DNA of 64,000 bases from Burkholderiaceae bacterium (lineage in GTDB: Bacteria > Pseudomonadota > Gammaproteobacteria > Burkholderiales > Burkholderiaceae_C), in assembly GCA_024235995.1 (NCBI GenBank), contig JACKLI010000001.1:434001-498000 (forward strand). The letters run 5' to 3'. Positions 1 through 7,974 of the stretch are shown here, piece by piece. Made by a program: the position numbers and the translations under genes. Every line of letters begins with the position of its first letter. Position 1 is the first letter of the stretch. Under the pieces are notes generated by a model that was not told the origin of the DNA, did no database searches, and was given only the letters and a program-made list of their open reading frames with translations.

Positions 1-424
1 GTTCGACCGCATCACGCACATCGACGACAGCGGCGGCGCGCACGGCCTGGGCAAGATCGTGGCCGAGCTGGACGTCAAGCCCGAGCTGTGGTTTTTCGCC
101 TGCCACTTCCAGGGCGACCCGGTGATGCCCGGCTGCCTGGGGCTGGACGCCATGTGGCAGCTGATCGGCTTTTTCCTGACCTGGCTGCGCCTGCCCGGCC
201 GCGGGCGCGCGCTGGGCGCGGGCGAGGTCAAGTTCACCGGCGAGGTGGGCCCCGACGTGAAGCTCGTGACCTACGAAATCGACATCAAGCGCGTGGTGCG
301 CCGCAAGCTGAACATGGCCATCGGCGACGCGCGCCTGCTGGCCGACGGCAAGGAAATCTACGTCGCCAATGACTTGCGCGTGGGCCTCTTTTTACGCGAG
401 GGCGACAGCAAGGAAACGCCATGA
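1..424 (+). CDS. fabA: 3-hydroxydecanoyl-ACP dehydratase/isomerase, 5' truncated
   Basis: FabA dehydrates 3-hydroxydecanoyl-ACP and isomerises the product to the cis-3 isomer, the branch point to unsaturated fatty acids in the cytoplasm. The reading frame is open to the left edge, so the start codon lies outside; about 140 C-terminal residues are present. The active-site stretch HFQGDPVMPGCLGLDA carries the catalytic His and, after CLGL, the catalytic Asp. The end of the protein (IYVANDLRVGLF) is also typical. The stop overlaps the fabB start by four bases (ATGA), which implies translational coupling in the classical fabA-fabB pair. Confidence 0.96.
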   Translation, partial: FDRITHIDDSGGAHGLGKIVAELDVKPELWFFACHFQGDPVMPGCLGLDAMWQLIGFFLTWLRLPGRGRALGAGEVKFTGEVGPDVKLVTYEIDIKRVVRRKLNMAIGDARLLADGKEIYVANDLRVGLFLREGDSKETP

Positions 425-1638
425 ACAAACGGCGCGTAGTCATCACGGGCGCGGGCATCGTCTCGTGCATCGGCAACGATCTGGCGGCGGTCGAGGCCTC
501 GCTGCGCCAGGGCCGCTCGGGCATCAAGGCGGCGCCCCAGTTCGCCGAGCTGGGCCTGCGCAGCCAGGTGGCCGGCGCGCCCGAGATCGACCTGGAGTCG
601 CGCATCGACCGCAAGCAGCTGCGCTTCATGGGCGACGCGGCGGCCTACGCGCAGATCGCGCTGGAAGACGCGATCCAGCAGGCGGGCCTGGCGCCCGGGC
701 AGGTGAGCCACCCGCGCACCGGCCTGATCATGGGCTCGGGCGGCGGCTCGCCGGCCAACCAGATCGAGGCCGCCGACACCCTGCGCAGCAAGGGCATCCG
801 CCGCGTCGGGCCCTACCAGGTCACGCGCTGCATGGGCTCCACGGTGTCGGCCAACCTGGCGACCAATTTCCGCATCAAGGGCATCAACTACTCCATCACC
901 TCCGCCTGCTCGACCTCGGCGCACTGCATCGGCGCGGCCGCGCAGCAGATCGCCTGGGGCACGCAGGACGTGATGTTCGCCGGCGGCGGCGAGGAGCTGT
1001 CCTGGGGCCTGGCGCTGCTGTTCGACGGCATGGGCGCCATGTCCAGCAAGTACAACGCCACGCCCGAGAAGGCCTCGCGCCCCTACGACGCCAACCGCGA
1101 CGGCTTCGTCATCGCCGGCGGCGGCGGCGCCGTGGTGCTGGAGAGCCTGGAGCATGCGCAGGCGCGCGGCGCCACCATCCTGGCCGAGGTGGCGGGCTTC
1201 GGCATCTCGTCCGACGGCGAGGACATGGTGGCCCCGTCCGGCGAGGGCGCGGTGGCCTGCATGCGCCAGGCCATCGAGGGCCTGGCCGAGCCGATCGACT
1301 ACATCAACACCCACGGCACCTCCACCCCGGTGGGCGACGTGCCCGAGCTGCACGCCATCCGCAAGGTGTTCGGCGACCGCATCCCGCCGTTTTCCAGCAC
1401 CAAGTCGCTGGCCGGCCACTCGCAGGGCGCCACCGGCGTGCAGGAGGCCATCTTCAGCCTGATCATGCTGATGAAGGGCTTCATCGCCGGCTCGGCCAAC
1501 GTCGAGACGCCCGACCCGGCCGTGGGCGACATGCCGCTGGTCACCCGCGCGCGCGAGGCCACGCTGCGCCAGGTGCTGTCCAACAGCTTCGGCTTTGGCG
1601 GCACCAACGCCTGCCTGGTGCTGCGGCACTGGGGCTGA
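421..1638 (+). CDS. fabB: beta-ketoacyl-ACP synthase I
   Basis: FabB elongates acyl-ACP with malonyl-ACP and is needed with FabA for unsaturated fatty acids. The 405-residue protein has the usual length. The nucleophile is Cys163 in SACSTSAH; the catalytic histidines are His298 (NTHGTSTPVGD) and His333 (TKSLAGHSQGATG), with Lys328 beside it. These numbers coincide with those of the E. coli enzyme. The thiolase-fold C-terminal signature SNSFGFGGTNA is intact. The start codon lies inside the fabA stop, so the two are probably one operon. No terminator is visible before the repeat that follows. Confidence 0.97.
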   Translation: MNKRRVVITGAGIVSCIGNDLAAVEASLRQGRSGIKAAPQFAELGLRSQVAGAPEIDLESRIDRKQLRFMGDAAAYAQIALEDAIQQAGLAPGQVSHPRTGLIMGSGGGSPANQIEAADTLRSKGIRRVGPYQVTRCMGSTVSANLATNFRIKGINYSITSACSTSAHCIGAAAQQIAWGTQDVMFAGGGEELSWGLALLFDGMGAMSSKYNATPEKASRPYDANRDGFVIAGGGGAVVLESLEHAQARGATILAEVAGFGISSDGEDMVAPSGEGAVACMRQAIEGLAEPIDYINTHGTSTPVGDVPELHAIRKVFGDRIPPFSSTKSLAGHSQGATGVQEAIFSLIMLMKGFIAGSANVETPDPAVGDMPLVTRAREATLRQVLSNSFGFGGTNACLVLRHWG

Positions 1639-1648
1639 TCAGTTCAAA

Positions 1649-1697
1649 ATTGATAGCTTCCCGCGCTTGATCGGCAGGCGCCGGAGGCCTGTTTGAC
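1649..1697 (+). repeat. Comamonadaceae-type 49-bp interspersed repeat, copy 1
   Basis: This 49-base element lies in the fabB-glyQ gap. It begins with TTGATAGCT, continues with GCGCTTG and ends with GAGGCCT-like and GTTTGAC blocks. Aligned by eye without gaps to the copy at 35824-35872 it matches at about 32 of 49 positions. I recall this element from intergenic regions of Comamonadaceae genomes; its role is unknown to me. The 3' end may contribute to the glyQ promoter region. Confidence 0.65.
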
Positions 1698-1745
1698 CCT
1701 CATCGCTAAAATACCGGGTTGGTCTCGACCCGGTCTTCCCCTGCC

Positions 1746-2666
1746 ATGCTCACCTTCCAGCAGATCATTCTCCAGCTCCAGCAATACTGGGACGCGCAGG
1801 GCTGCGCGCTGCTGCAGCCCTACGACATGGAGGTGGGCGCCGGCACCTCGCACACCGCCACCTTCCTGCGCGCCATCGGCCCCGAGCCCTGGAAGGCCGC
1901 CTACGTGCAGCCCAGCCGCCGCCCCAAGGACGGCCGCTACGGCGACAACCCCAACCGCGGCCAGCACTACTACCAGTACCAGGTCGTGCTCAAGCCCGCG
2001 CCCGACAACATCCTGGAGCTGTACCTGGGCAGCCTGCAGGCGCTGGGGTTCGACCTGAAGAAGAACGACATCCGCTTCGTCGAAGACGACTGGGAGAACC
2101 CCACGCTGGGCGCCTGGGGCCTGGGCTGGGAGGTGTGGCTCAACGGCATGGAGGTGACCCAGTTCACCTACTTCCAGCAGGTGGGCGGCATCGACTGCCG
2201 GCCCGCCACCGGCGAGATCACCTACGGCCTGGAGCGCCTGGCCATGTACCTGCAGGGCGTGGAGAACATGTTCGAGCTGCTGTGGACGGTGGATGCCGAT
2301 GGCCGCAAGCTGACTTACGGCGATGTGTTCCACCAGAACGAGGTCGAGCAGTCCACCTACAACTTCGAGCATTCGGACGTGGACTTTCTGTTCACCGCCT
2401 TCGACGCGCACGAGAAGCAGGCCAAACACCTGGTGGACGTGCAGCTGGCCCTGCCCGCGTACGAGCAGGTGCTCAAGGCCGCGCACAGCTTCAACCTGCT
2501 GGACGCGCGCGGCGCCATCAGCGTGACCGAGCGCGCCGCCTACATCGGCCGCATCCGCAACCTGGCGCGCGCCGTGGCCGCCAGCTACTACGACAGCCGC
2601 GAGCGCCTGGGCTTTCCGCTGGCGCCGCGCGAGTGGGTGGCGCAGATCGAGCCGAAGGCGGCTTGA
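1746..2666 (+). CDS. glyQ: glycyl-tRNA synthetase alpha subunit
   Basis: The alpha subunit of the bacterial alpha2-beta2 glycyl-tRNA synthetase carries the class II catalytic core that activates glycine. The 306-residue product matches the family length (303 in E. coli). Landmarks include EVGAGTSHTATFLRAIGPEP near the N-terminus, NPTLGAWGLGWEVWLNGMEV, TGEITYGLERLAMY, and the C-terminal SFNLLDARGAISVTER. I chose the ATG at 1746 because the following LTFQQIILQLQQYW is the normal family start; an in-frame GTG at 1719 would add nine unconserved residues. The ribosome binding site is weak. glyS follows after a gap that holds a hairpin repeat. Confidence 0.97.
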   Translation: MLTFQQIILQLQQYWDAQGCALLQPYDMEVGAGTSHTATFLRAIGPEPWKAAYVQPSRRPKDGRYGDNPNRGQHYYQYQVVLKPAPDNILELYLGSLQALGFDLKKNDIRFVEDDWENPTLGAWGLGWEVWLNGMEVTQFTYFQQVGGIDCRPATGEITYGLERLAMYLQGVENMFELLWTVDADGRKLTYGDVFHQNEVEQSTYNFEHSDVDFLFTAFDAHEKQAKHLVDVQLALPAYEQVLKAAHSFNLLDARGAISVTERAAYIGRIRNLARAVAASYYDSRERLGFPLAPREWVAQIEPKAA

Positions 2667-2667
2667 G

Positions 2668-2886
2668 ATGAAGCCGAGCACCGGGCCCCGATATTCGCCC
2701 CCTCTCCCTCTGGGAGAGGGCGATCGGCCTGCTTGGCATGGGCTGCTTCTCCCGTCTCATGCACCGCAGTTGCCGCGCAAGCCGTTCGACAAAGCCCTCT
2801 GGCGTGCGCAAGCGAAGGCCCATCTGGCCGCCATGCCGCCTTCCGAGTCAGTCATCCGTGCCCTGCGCGATCAGGCGAGGTACTGA
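2668..2886 (+). CDS. possible small ORF between glyQ and glyS
   Basis: An open frame of 72 codons starts two bases after the glyQ stop and ends 51 bases before glyS. I do not recognise the product. Residues 10-17 (SPPLPLGEG) are simply the translation of the hairpin repeat at 2700-2720, which argues against an old conserved gene. The C-terminal half (FDKALWRAQAKAHLAAMPP...) is charged and has a plausible amino acid composition. It may be a repeat-derived or spurious frame. Proteomics or conservation in relatives would decide. Confidence 0.25.
   Translation: MKPSTGPRYSPPLPLGEGDRPAWHGLLLPSHAPQLPRKPFDKALWRAQAKAHLAAMPPSESVIRALRDQARY
2700..2720. repeat. GC-rich hairpin repeat (CCCTCTCCC/GGGAGAGGG)
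   Basis: Two perfect 9-base arms, CCCTCTCCC and GGGAGAGGG, flank the loop TCT. No T-run follows, so it is not a standard intrinsic terminator. Related hairpins with CCTTCCCCC arms occur at 32068-32088 and 32144-32163. In the glyQ-glyS gap it could slow transcription or protect the upstream mRNA, but this is inference. Confidence 0.7.
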
Positions 2887-2937
2887 TTCGCCCATGGACA
2901 CGTTGGCACGCACACGACCGCCTTTTGATTTTTTGCC

Positions 2938-5067
2938 ATGACCGCCAACAACCTGCTCGTCGAACTCTTCGTCGAAGAACTCCCCCCCAAGGCGCTGAAG
3001 AAACTGGGCGAGGCCTTTGCCGCCCGGCTGTTCGAGCAGCTCGCGGCCCAGGGCCAAATCACGGCGGACAGCCAGGTCACGCCCTACGCCAGCCCGCGCC
3101 GGCTGGCCGCGCACATCACGCAGGTGGCGGCCAAGGCGGCCGACAAGCCGGTGCGCCACAAGCTGATGCCCGTGAGCGTGGGCCTGGATGCGCAGGGCCA
3201 GCCCACGCCGGCGCTGCTGAAGAAACTGCAGGCCCTGGGCCTGGACGCGGCCGCCGTGCCATCCCTGCAGCGCGCGGTGGACGGCAAGGCCGAGGCGCTG
3301 TTCCACGACAGCGTGGCCCCCGGCGCCACGCTGCAGGCGGCGCTGCAAAAGGCGCTGCACGAGGCCATCGCGCACCTGCCCATCCCCAAGGTGATGACCT
3401 ACCAGCTGCAGCACGGCACGCCGCTGCCCGGCTGGGACAGCGTGCAGTTCGTGCGCCCGGCGCACGGCCTGCTGGCGCTGCACGGCGCCGAGGTGGTGCC
3501 GGTGACCGCACTGGGATTGAGCGCCGGCCGCGTCACGCACGGCCACCGCTTCGAGGCCGCGCGCGACCCGATCGAGATCGCCCACGCCGACCAGTACGCC
3601 GACACGCTGCGCGGGCAGGGTGCCGTGATCGCCTCCTTCGGGGAGCGCCGCGCCCTCATTCAATCGCAGATCAAAACGGCTGCAACCGGCGCGGGGCCAG
3701 CGCTGCACGCTATCGAAGACGAAGCATTGCTGGACGAGGTGACGGCCCTGGTCGAACGCCCCAAGGTGCTGGTGTGCCAGTTCGATCCGGCCTTCCTCGA
3801 AGTGCCGCAGGAGTGCCTGATCCTGACCATGAAGGCCAACCAGAAGTACTTTCCGCTGCTGGACGGCGCCGGCCGGCTGACGCACCGGTTCCTGGTGGTC
3901 AGCAACATCAGCCCCGACGATGCCAGCGCGGTGATCGAGGGCAACGAGCGCGTGGTGCGCCCGCGCCTGCAGGACGCCCGGTTCTTCTTCGACCAGGACC
4001 GCAAGAAGACGCTGGAAAGCCGCGTGCCGCAGCTGGCCAAGGTGGTCTACCACAACAGGCTGGGCACGCAGGGCGAGCGCAGCGAGCGCGTGCGCGTGAT
4101 AGCCCGCGCGATCGGCGAGCAGCTGGGCGGCGCCACGCTGGCGGCGCAGGCCAGCCAGGCCGCGCACCTGGCCAAGGCCGACCTGGTGAGCGACATGGTG
4201 GGCGAGTTTCCGGAGCTGCAGGGCACGATGGGCCGCTACTACGCGCTGCACGACGGCCTGCCGCCCGAGGTGGCCGACGCCATCGAAGACCACTACAAGC
4301 CCCGCTTTGCCGGCGACAGCCTGCCGCGCGGGCCGGTGGGCACGGTGGTGGCGCTGGCCGACAAGCTGGAGACGCTGGTCGGCCTGTTCGGCATCGGCAG
4401 CCTGCCCACCGGCGACCGCGACCCCTTCGCCCTGCGCCGCCACGCGCTGGGCGTGATCCGCATGCTGGCCGAAAAGCAATTGCCGCTCGACCTGCCGGCC
4501 CTGCTGGATGCCGCCGCCCGGCCCTTTGGCGCGCTGCTGGCCAACCCGGTGCAAAGCAACGCGCAGCTGCTGGCCTTCATCCACGAGCGCATGGCCGGCT
4601 ACCTGCGCGAGCTGGGCGCCAGCACGCAGGAGGCCGACGCCGTCATCGCCGCGCCGCTGCGCGCCAGCCAGCTGCCGCAGGCCCTGGCCGCCGTGCGCGC
4701 CTTCGCCCAGCTGCCCGAGGCGCCCGCCCTGGCCGCGGCCAACAAGCGCGTCGGCAACATCCTGAAGAAGGCCGAGGGCGAAGCCGGCGGCGCGGTCCAG
4801 CCCGAGCTGCTGCGCGAAGCCGCCGAAAAGGCCCTGTACGACGCCCTGCAAACCGTGGCCCCGCAGGCCGACGCCGCCTTCGAGCAGGGCGACTACACCG
4901 CCAGCCTGCAGCGGCTGGCCGCGCTCAAGAGCCCGGTCGATGCCTTCTTCGACGGCGTGATGGTCAACGCCGACGACCCGGCCCTCAAGGCCAACCGCCT
5001 GTGCCTGCTGCAGCAACTGCACCGGGCGATGAACCGGGTGGCCGACCTCTCGCGCCTGGCGGCCTGA
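2938..5067 (+). CDS. glyS: glycyl-tRNA synthetase beta subunit
   Basis: The beta subunit binds tRNA-Gly and completes the glycyl-tRNA synthetase tetramer. The 709-residue protein is near the family length (689 in E. coli). It starts with the usual LLVELFVEELPPKALKKLGE and contains LTMKANQKYFPLLD, RVVRPRLQDARFFFDQDRK, a degenerate HD-like region (ELQGTMGRYYALHDG) and the C-terminal anticodon-binding domain. The ATG at 2938 fits the conserved N-terminus. Residues near 245-260 are encoded by a stretch that resembles the 49-bp interspersed repeat. The next gene begins directly after the stop. Confidence 0.97.
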   Translation: MTANNLLVELFVEELPPKALKKLGEAFAARLFEQLAAQGQITADSQVTPYASPRRLAAHITQVAAKAADKPVRHKLMPVSVGLDAQGQPTPALLKKLQALGLDAAAVPSLQRAVDGKAEALFHDSVAPGATLQAALQKALHEAIAHLPIPKVMTYQLQHGTPLPGWDSVQFVRPAHGLLALHGAEVVPVTALGLSAGRVTHGHRFEAARDPIEIAHADQYADTLRGQGAVIASFGERRALIQSQIKTAATGAGPALHAIEDEALLDEVTALVERPKVLVCQFDPAFLEVPQECLILTMKANQKYFPLLDGAGRLTHRFLVVSNISPDDASAVIEGNERVVRPRLQDARFFFDQDRKKTLESRVPQLAKVVYHNRLGTQGERSERVRVIARAIGEQLGGATLAAQASQAAHLAKADLVSDMVGEFPELQGTMGRYYALHDGLPPEVADAIEDHYKPRFAGDSLPRGPVGTVVALADKLETLVGLFGIGSLPTGDRDPFALRRHALGVIRMLAEKQLPLDLPALLDAAARPFGALLANPVQSNAQLLAFIHERMAGYLRELGASTQEADAVIAAPLRASQLPQALAAVRAFAQLPEAPALAAANKRVGNILKKAEGEAGGAVQPELLREAAEKALYDALQTVAPQADAAFEQGDYTASLQRLAALKSPVDAFFDGVMVNADDPALKANRLCLLQQLHRAMNRVADLSRLAA
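3669..3717 (-). repeat. repeat-like segment inside glyS
   Basis: On the complementary strand this 49-base stretch aligns without gaps to the copy at 35824-35872, with about 30 of 49 bases equal by eye, including blocks AGCGC and GCTATC at the right spacing. It lies in frame and encodes part of a variable linker before the conserved DEALLDEVTALVE. The protein is not obviously longer than its family there, so it may be a replaced linker or a chance match. Confidence 0.4.
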
Positions 5068-5664
5068 ATGCCCGCCGCCCCCTGGCGCGCCTGGGCCGAG
5101 CTGCTGGCCGCGCCGCTGGCGGTGCTGCTGCTGCGCGCCGGCCTGCAGGCGCAGGGCGAGAACGACGCCAGCGGCCTGCAGCCCCTGCGCGCCGCCACCC
5201 TGGTGGCCGACCCGTACCAGGCGATGTGGGCGGCGGCGCGCCCCTTCGTGTTCACCGCCCTGGGCCTGCTTGCCGCCGTGCTGCTGCTGCGCTGGGCCCT
5301 GCGCGCGGCGCTGCGCCGCCACGGCTGGCCGCGCGTGCGGCCCTGGGCGGTGGCGCTGTGGGTGCTGGCCTGGCTGCTGGGCGGCGCCTGGCTGCTGGCC
5401 GACCACCTGAACCGCGGCGCGCGCCAGCCGCTGCCCGAGCAGACCGTGCGCGTGCTGCTGGCGCGCGAGGTGCCGGCCAGCGAGCGCGGCGTGGGCGGCA
5501 CCGAGGTCTACTTCGAGGCGCCCGATGCGCCCGCGCCCCAGCGCCTGCTGGCCGAGGCGCAGCCGATCGGCGCGTTTCCCATCGGCAGCCAGGCCCGCCT
5601 GCACGCCGAGGCCGGCCGCTGGTGGGGCCGCTGGGGGCGCCTGGCGCCGCCGGCCGGCGGATAA
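5068..5664 (+). CDS. hypothetical membrane protein
   Basis: I do not recognise this 198-residue protein. It starts immediately after the glyS stop codon and ends eight bases before the gmhB start, so it is probably co-transcribed with both. Two clear hydrophobic segments lie near residues 58-77 and 92-112, separated by an arginine-rich loop; a weaker one lies near 8-26. The C-terminal 85 residues are soluble and hydrophilic with no cysteine or obvious catalytic motif. Position next to gmhB and plsC suggests an envelope role, but this is inference from context only. Coding is supported by the strong third-position GC bias. Confidence 0.7.
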   Translation: MPAAPWRAWAELLAAPLAVLLLRAGLQAQGENDASGLQPLRAATLVADPYQAMWAAARPFVFTALGLLAAVLLLRWALRAALRRHGWPRVRPWAVALWVLAWLLGGAWLLADHLNRGARQPLPEQTVRVLLAREVPASERGVGGTEVYFEAPDAPAPQRLLAEAQPIGAFPIGSQARLHAEAGRWWGRWGRLAPPAGG

Positions 5665-5672
5665 TCGCGCGC

Positions 5673-6257
5673 ATGAAACTGGTCATCGTCGACCGCGACG
5701 GCACCCTCAACGTCGAGCGCGAAGGCTTCTTGCAGTCGCCCGACGACTGGCAGGCGCTGCCGGGCGCGCTGGATGCGATCGCGCGGCTCAACCACGCGGG
5801 CTTTCAGGTGGTGATTGCCGCCAACTGGCCCGGCCTGGGGCGCGGGCAGGTGGACATGGCCACCGTCAACGCCATCCACGCGCGCATGAACAAGCAGCTG
5901 GCGGCGGCCGGCGGACGCATCGAGGCGATCTACTTTTGCCCCCACGCGCCGGACGAAGGCTGCACCTGCCGCAAGCCGCAGCCGGGCCTGCTGCGCCAGA
6001 TCGGCGAGCGCTACAAGATCGACCTGGCGCGCGTGCACGCCGTGGGCAACAGCGCCAGCGACGCGCAGGCCGCGCAGGCGGCCGGCTGCCGGGTGCACCT
6101 GGTGCTGACGGGCCGCGGCGCGCCGGCGCGCACCGACCCGCTGCCGCCCGAGTTTCCGGCCGGCACCCAGGTGCACGCCGACCTGGCGGCCTTCGCCACG
6201 GCCCTGATCGCGGCCGACGAAGCCGCCCACCCCGAGCCCCAATCCTCGCCCGCATGA
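5673..6257 (+). CDS. gmhB: D,D-heptose 1,7-bisphosphate phosphatase-like HAD protein (motifs II and IV altered)
   Basis: GmhB removes the 7-phosphate of heptose bisphosphate in LPS core heptose synthesis. This 194-residue protein has HAD motif I DRDGTLN (Asp7, Asp9), the zinc loop CPHAPDEGCTC and the following RKPQPG. Two key sites differ from the family. The usual TNQSG of motif II reads ANWPG (Ala50, Trp52, Pro53), so the motif II Thr/Ser is gone. The usual GDS of motif IV reads GNS, with Asn126 in place of the metal-binding Asp; Asp130 remains. Activity may be reduced or the role changed. The stop overlaps the plsC start (ATGA). Confidence 0.85.
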   Translation: MKLVIVDRDGTLNVEREGFLQSPDDWQALPGALDAIARLNHAGFQVVIAANWPGLGRGQVDMATVNAIHARMNKQLAAAGGRIEAIYFCPHAPDEGCTCRKPQPGLLRQIGERYKIDLARVHAVGNSASDAQAAQAAGCRVHLVLTGRGAPARTDPLPPEFPAGTQVHADLAAFATALIAADEAAHPEPQSSPA

Positions 6258-7027
6258 ACGCCCTTCGCTCCGCGCTGCACCTGTTGTGGATGGCGGTCAC
6301 CGTCATCCCCTGGGCCACGGTGGTGGTGCTGATCGCGCCCTTCACCTCCAAGGAGCGCCTGTACCGCATCTGCCGCGCCTGGCTGGGGCTGACCATGCAC
6401 GCCGGCCGCTGGATCCTGGGCATCCGCAACCGCGTCAGCGGCATGCAGAACCTGCCCGCCGGCGCCGGCGACGGCGCGGTGCTGCTGGTCAAGCACCAGT
6501 CGGCCTGGGAGACCTTCTGCATGCCGCCGCTGATGCCGCACCCGCTGGCCTACGTGTTCAAGCGCGAACTGCTGCGCATCCCCTTCTTCGGCTGGGCCAT
6601 CGGCCGGCTGGACATGATCCACATCGACCGCGAGCACCGCACCGAGGCGCTGCGCAAGGTCACCGAGCAGGGCCGGCGCCTGCTGGGCCAGGGCGTGTGG
6701 GTCATCATGTTTCCGGAGGGCACGCGCATCCCGCGCGGCGAAAAGGGCGCCTACCAGAGCAGCGGCGCGCGCCTGGCCATCGACTGCGGCGTGCCGGTGG
6801 TCCCGATCGCCGTCACCTCGGCGCGCTGCTGGCCGCGCAAGGCCTTCGTCAAGAAGCCCGGTGTCGTCGACATCTCCATCGGCCCGCCGATCGCCACCGC
6901 CGGCCGCAAGGCGCACGAGGTGACGCGCGAGGCCGAGGCCTGGATCGAGACCGAGATGCGCCGCCTGGACCCCGAGGCCTACCCCACGCCCGAAACGCCG
7001 CGCTCCACGGTGCGGCCCAGCGCCTGA
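6254..7027 (+). CDS. plsC: 1-acyl-sn-glycerol-3-phosphate acyltransferase
   Basis: PlsC acylates lysophosphatidic acid to phosphatidic acid at the inner membrane. The 257-residue protein has a hydrophobic N-terminal segment (residues about 8-30). The acyltransferase motif I appears as KHQSAWET, an HX4E form instead of HX4D; motif III is FPEGTR and motif IV is VPVVPIAV. The fragment YVFKRELLRIPFFGWAIGRL between them is typical. The gene overlaps gmhB by four bases and is followed nine bases later by the metallopeptidase gene, so glyS through ygjP may form one transcription unit. Confidence 0.93.
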   Translation: MNALRSALHLLWMAVTVIPWATVVVLIAPFTSKERLYRICRAWLGLTMHAGRWILGIRNRVSGMQNLPAGAGDGAVLLVKHQSAWETFCMPPLMPHPLAYVFKRELLRIPFFGWAIGRLDMIHIDREHRTEALRKVTEQGRRLLGQGVWVIMFPEGTRIPRGEKGAYQSSGARLAIDCGVPVVPIAVTSARCWPRKAFVKKPGVVDISIGPPIATAGRKAHEVTREAEAWIETEMRRLDPEAYPTPETPRSTVRPSA

Positions 7028-7035
7028 CGACACCC

Positions 7036-7941
7036 ATGCCGGCCATGCGCCAGTTGCTGCTCGATCTGTTCGGCGCCGGCAGCGCCACCGAGGATATCGA
7101 GCCGAATCGGCCTCCAACCCGCATCAGTCAAGCGCCACCAGCTACCGATTCGATAGTCAATGGCAGCGCGCCCGCGCTCGAGCTGCGGCAGGCCCTGCCC
7201 CCGGCCGCCTTCAGCCACCCGCAGGCCAACCGCCACATCGTGCTGGGCGACGCCCAGGTGGCCTACGCGTTCCGGCGCGGGCGGCGGCGCACCATCGGCC
7301 TCACGGTGGGTGCCGAGGGCCTGTCGGTCAGCGCGCCGCGCTGGACGCCGCTGGCCGAGGTCGAGGCCCTGCTGCGCCAGAAAAGCCGCTGGGTGCTGGA
7401 CAAGCTCATGCAGGCGCGCGAGCACAGCCAGGCCCAGACTCTGGTGCGCATCGACTGGCGCGAAGGCGCCCCCGTGCCTTATCTGGGTCAGCCCCTCACG
7501 CTGCGGCTTGACCCGCGCCAGCGCCACGGCTCGGCCGGCGCGGTGCTCGAGGGCAGCACGCTATGGCTGGGGCTGCCGCAAGACGCCGCCGCCGAGCGCC
7601 TGCGCGACACCGCGCAGGCCTGGCTGATCGGCCAGGCGCGCCGCCTGTTCACCGCCCGGCTCGACCACTACGCCCCGCAGCTGGCGGTGCGCTGGCAGCG
7701 CCTGACGCTGACGGCCGCCCGCACCCGCTGGGGCAGCGCCAGCGCGGACGGCTCGATCCGCCTGAACTGGCGCCTGATCCACCTGAGCGAGGCGCTGATC
7801 GACTACGTGGTGGTGCACGAACTGGCCCACCTGCGCGAGATGAACCACAGCCCGCGCTTCTGGCAGCACGTGGGCGAGGTGCTGCCCGACTACGCCCAGC
7901 GGCGCGGCACGCTCAAGGCCGAGCGCGTGCCGCAGGAATAG
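7036..7941 (+). CDS. YgjP-type (DUF45) metal-dependent hydrolase
   Basis: The DUF45/YgjP family contains predicted zinc peptidases of the M48 group with unsettled substrates. This 301-residue protein carries HELAHLREMNHSPRFW near the C-terminus, giving zinc ligands His261, His265 and His271 and the general base Glu262. WGSASADGSIRLNWRLI just upstream is the second family signature. A second ATG at 7045 is possible. The first 45 residues are variable and partly encoded by a copy of the 49-bp interspersed repeat. The gene converges on the acylase gene with a 33-base gap and no visible terminator. Confidence 0.9.
   Translation: MPAMRQLLLDLFGAGSATEDIEPNRPPTRISQAPPATDSIVNGSAPALELRQALPPAAFSHPQANRHIVLGDAQVAYAFRRGRRRTIGLTVGAEGLSVSAPRWTPLAEVEALLRQKSRWVLDKLMQAREHSQAQTLVRIDWREGAPVPYLGQPLTLRLDPRQRHGSAGAVLEGSTLWLGLPQDAAAERLRDTAQAWLIGQARRLFTARLDHYAPQLAVRWQRLTLTAARTRWGSASADGSIRLNWRLIHLSEALIDYVVVHELAHLREMNHSPRFWQHVGEVLPDYAQRRGTLKAERVPQE
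7101..7149 (-). repeat. 49-bp interspersed repeat embedded in a gene
   Basis: On the complementary strand this stretch aligns without gaps to the copy at 35824-35872 with about 33 of 49 identical bases by eye. Shared blocks are GGCCTC, CCCGCAT, CAAGCGC and AGCTA. It lies in frame within the variable N-terminus of the DUF45 gene (about residues 23-38), so the repeat appears to have been accommodated as coding sequence. Confidence 0.6.
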
Positions 7942-7974
7942 GCGGCCAACCCACGCTCCGGCCCGGGCGCCTTT

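Noticed and set aside
1693..1712. TTGACC and TAAAAT as a glyQ promoter
   Set aside because: The two boxes are only 8 bases apart, far too close for sigma-70. The TTGACC belongs to the end of the interspersed repeat.
2848..5604. Very long open frame (over 900 codons) antisense to glyS and its neighbours
   Set aside because: GC-rich genes with strong third-position GC bias leave long open frames on the other strand. The translation is rich in His, Gln, Ala and Gly with no domain, while the + strand encodes clear glyS.
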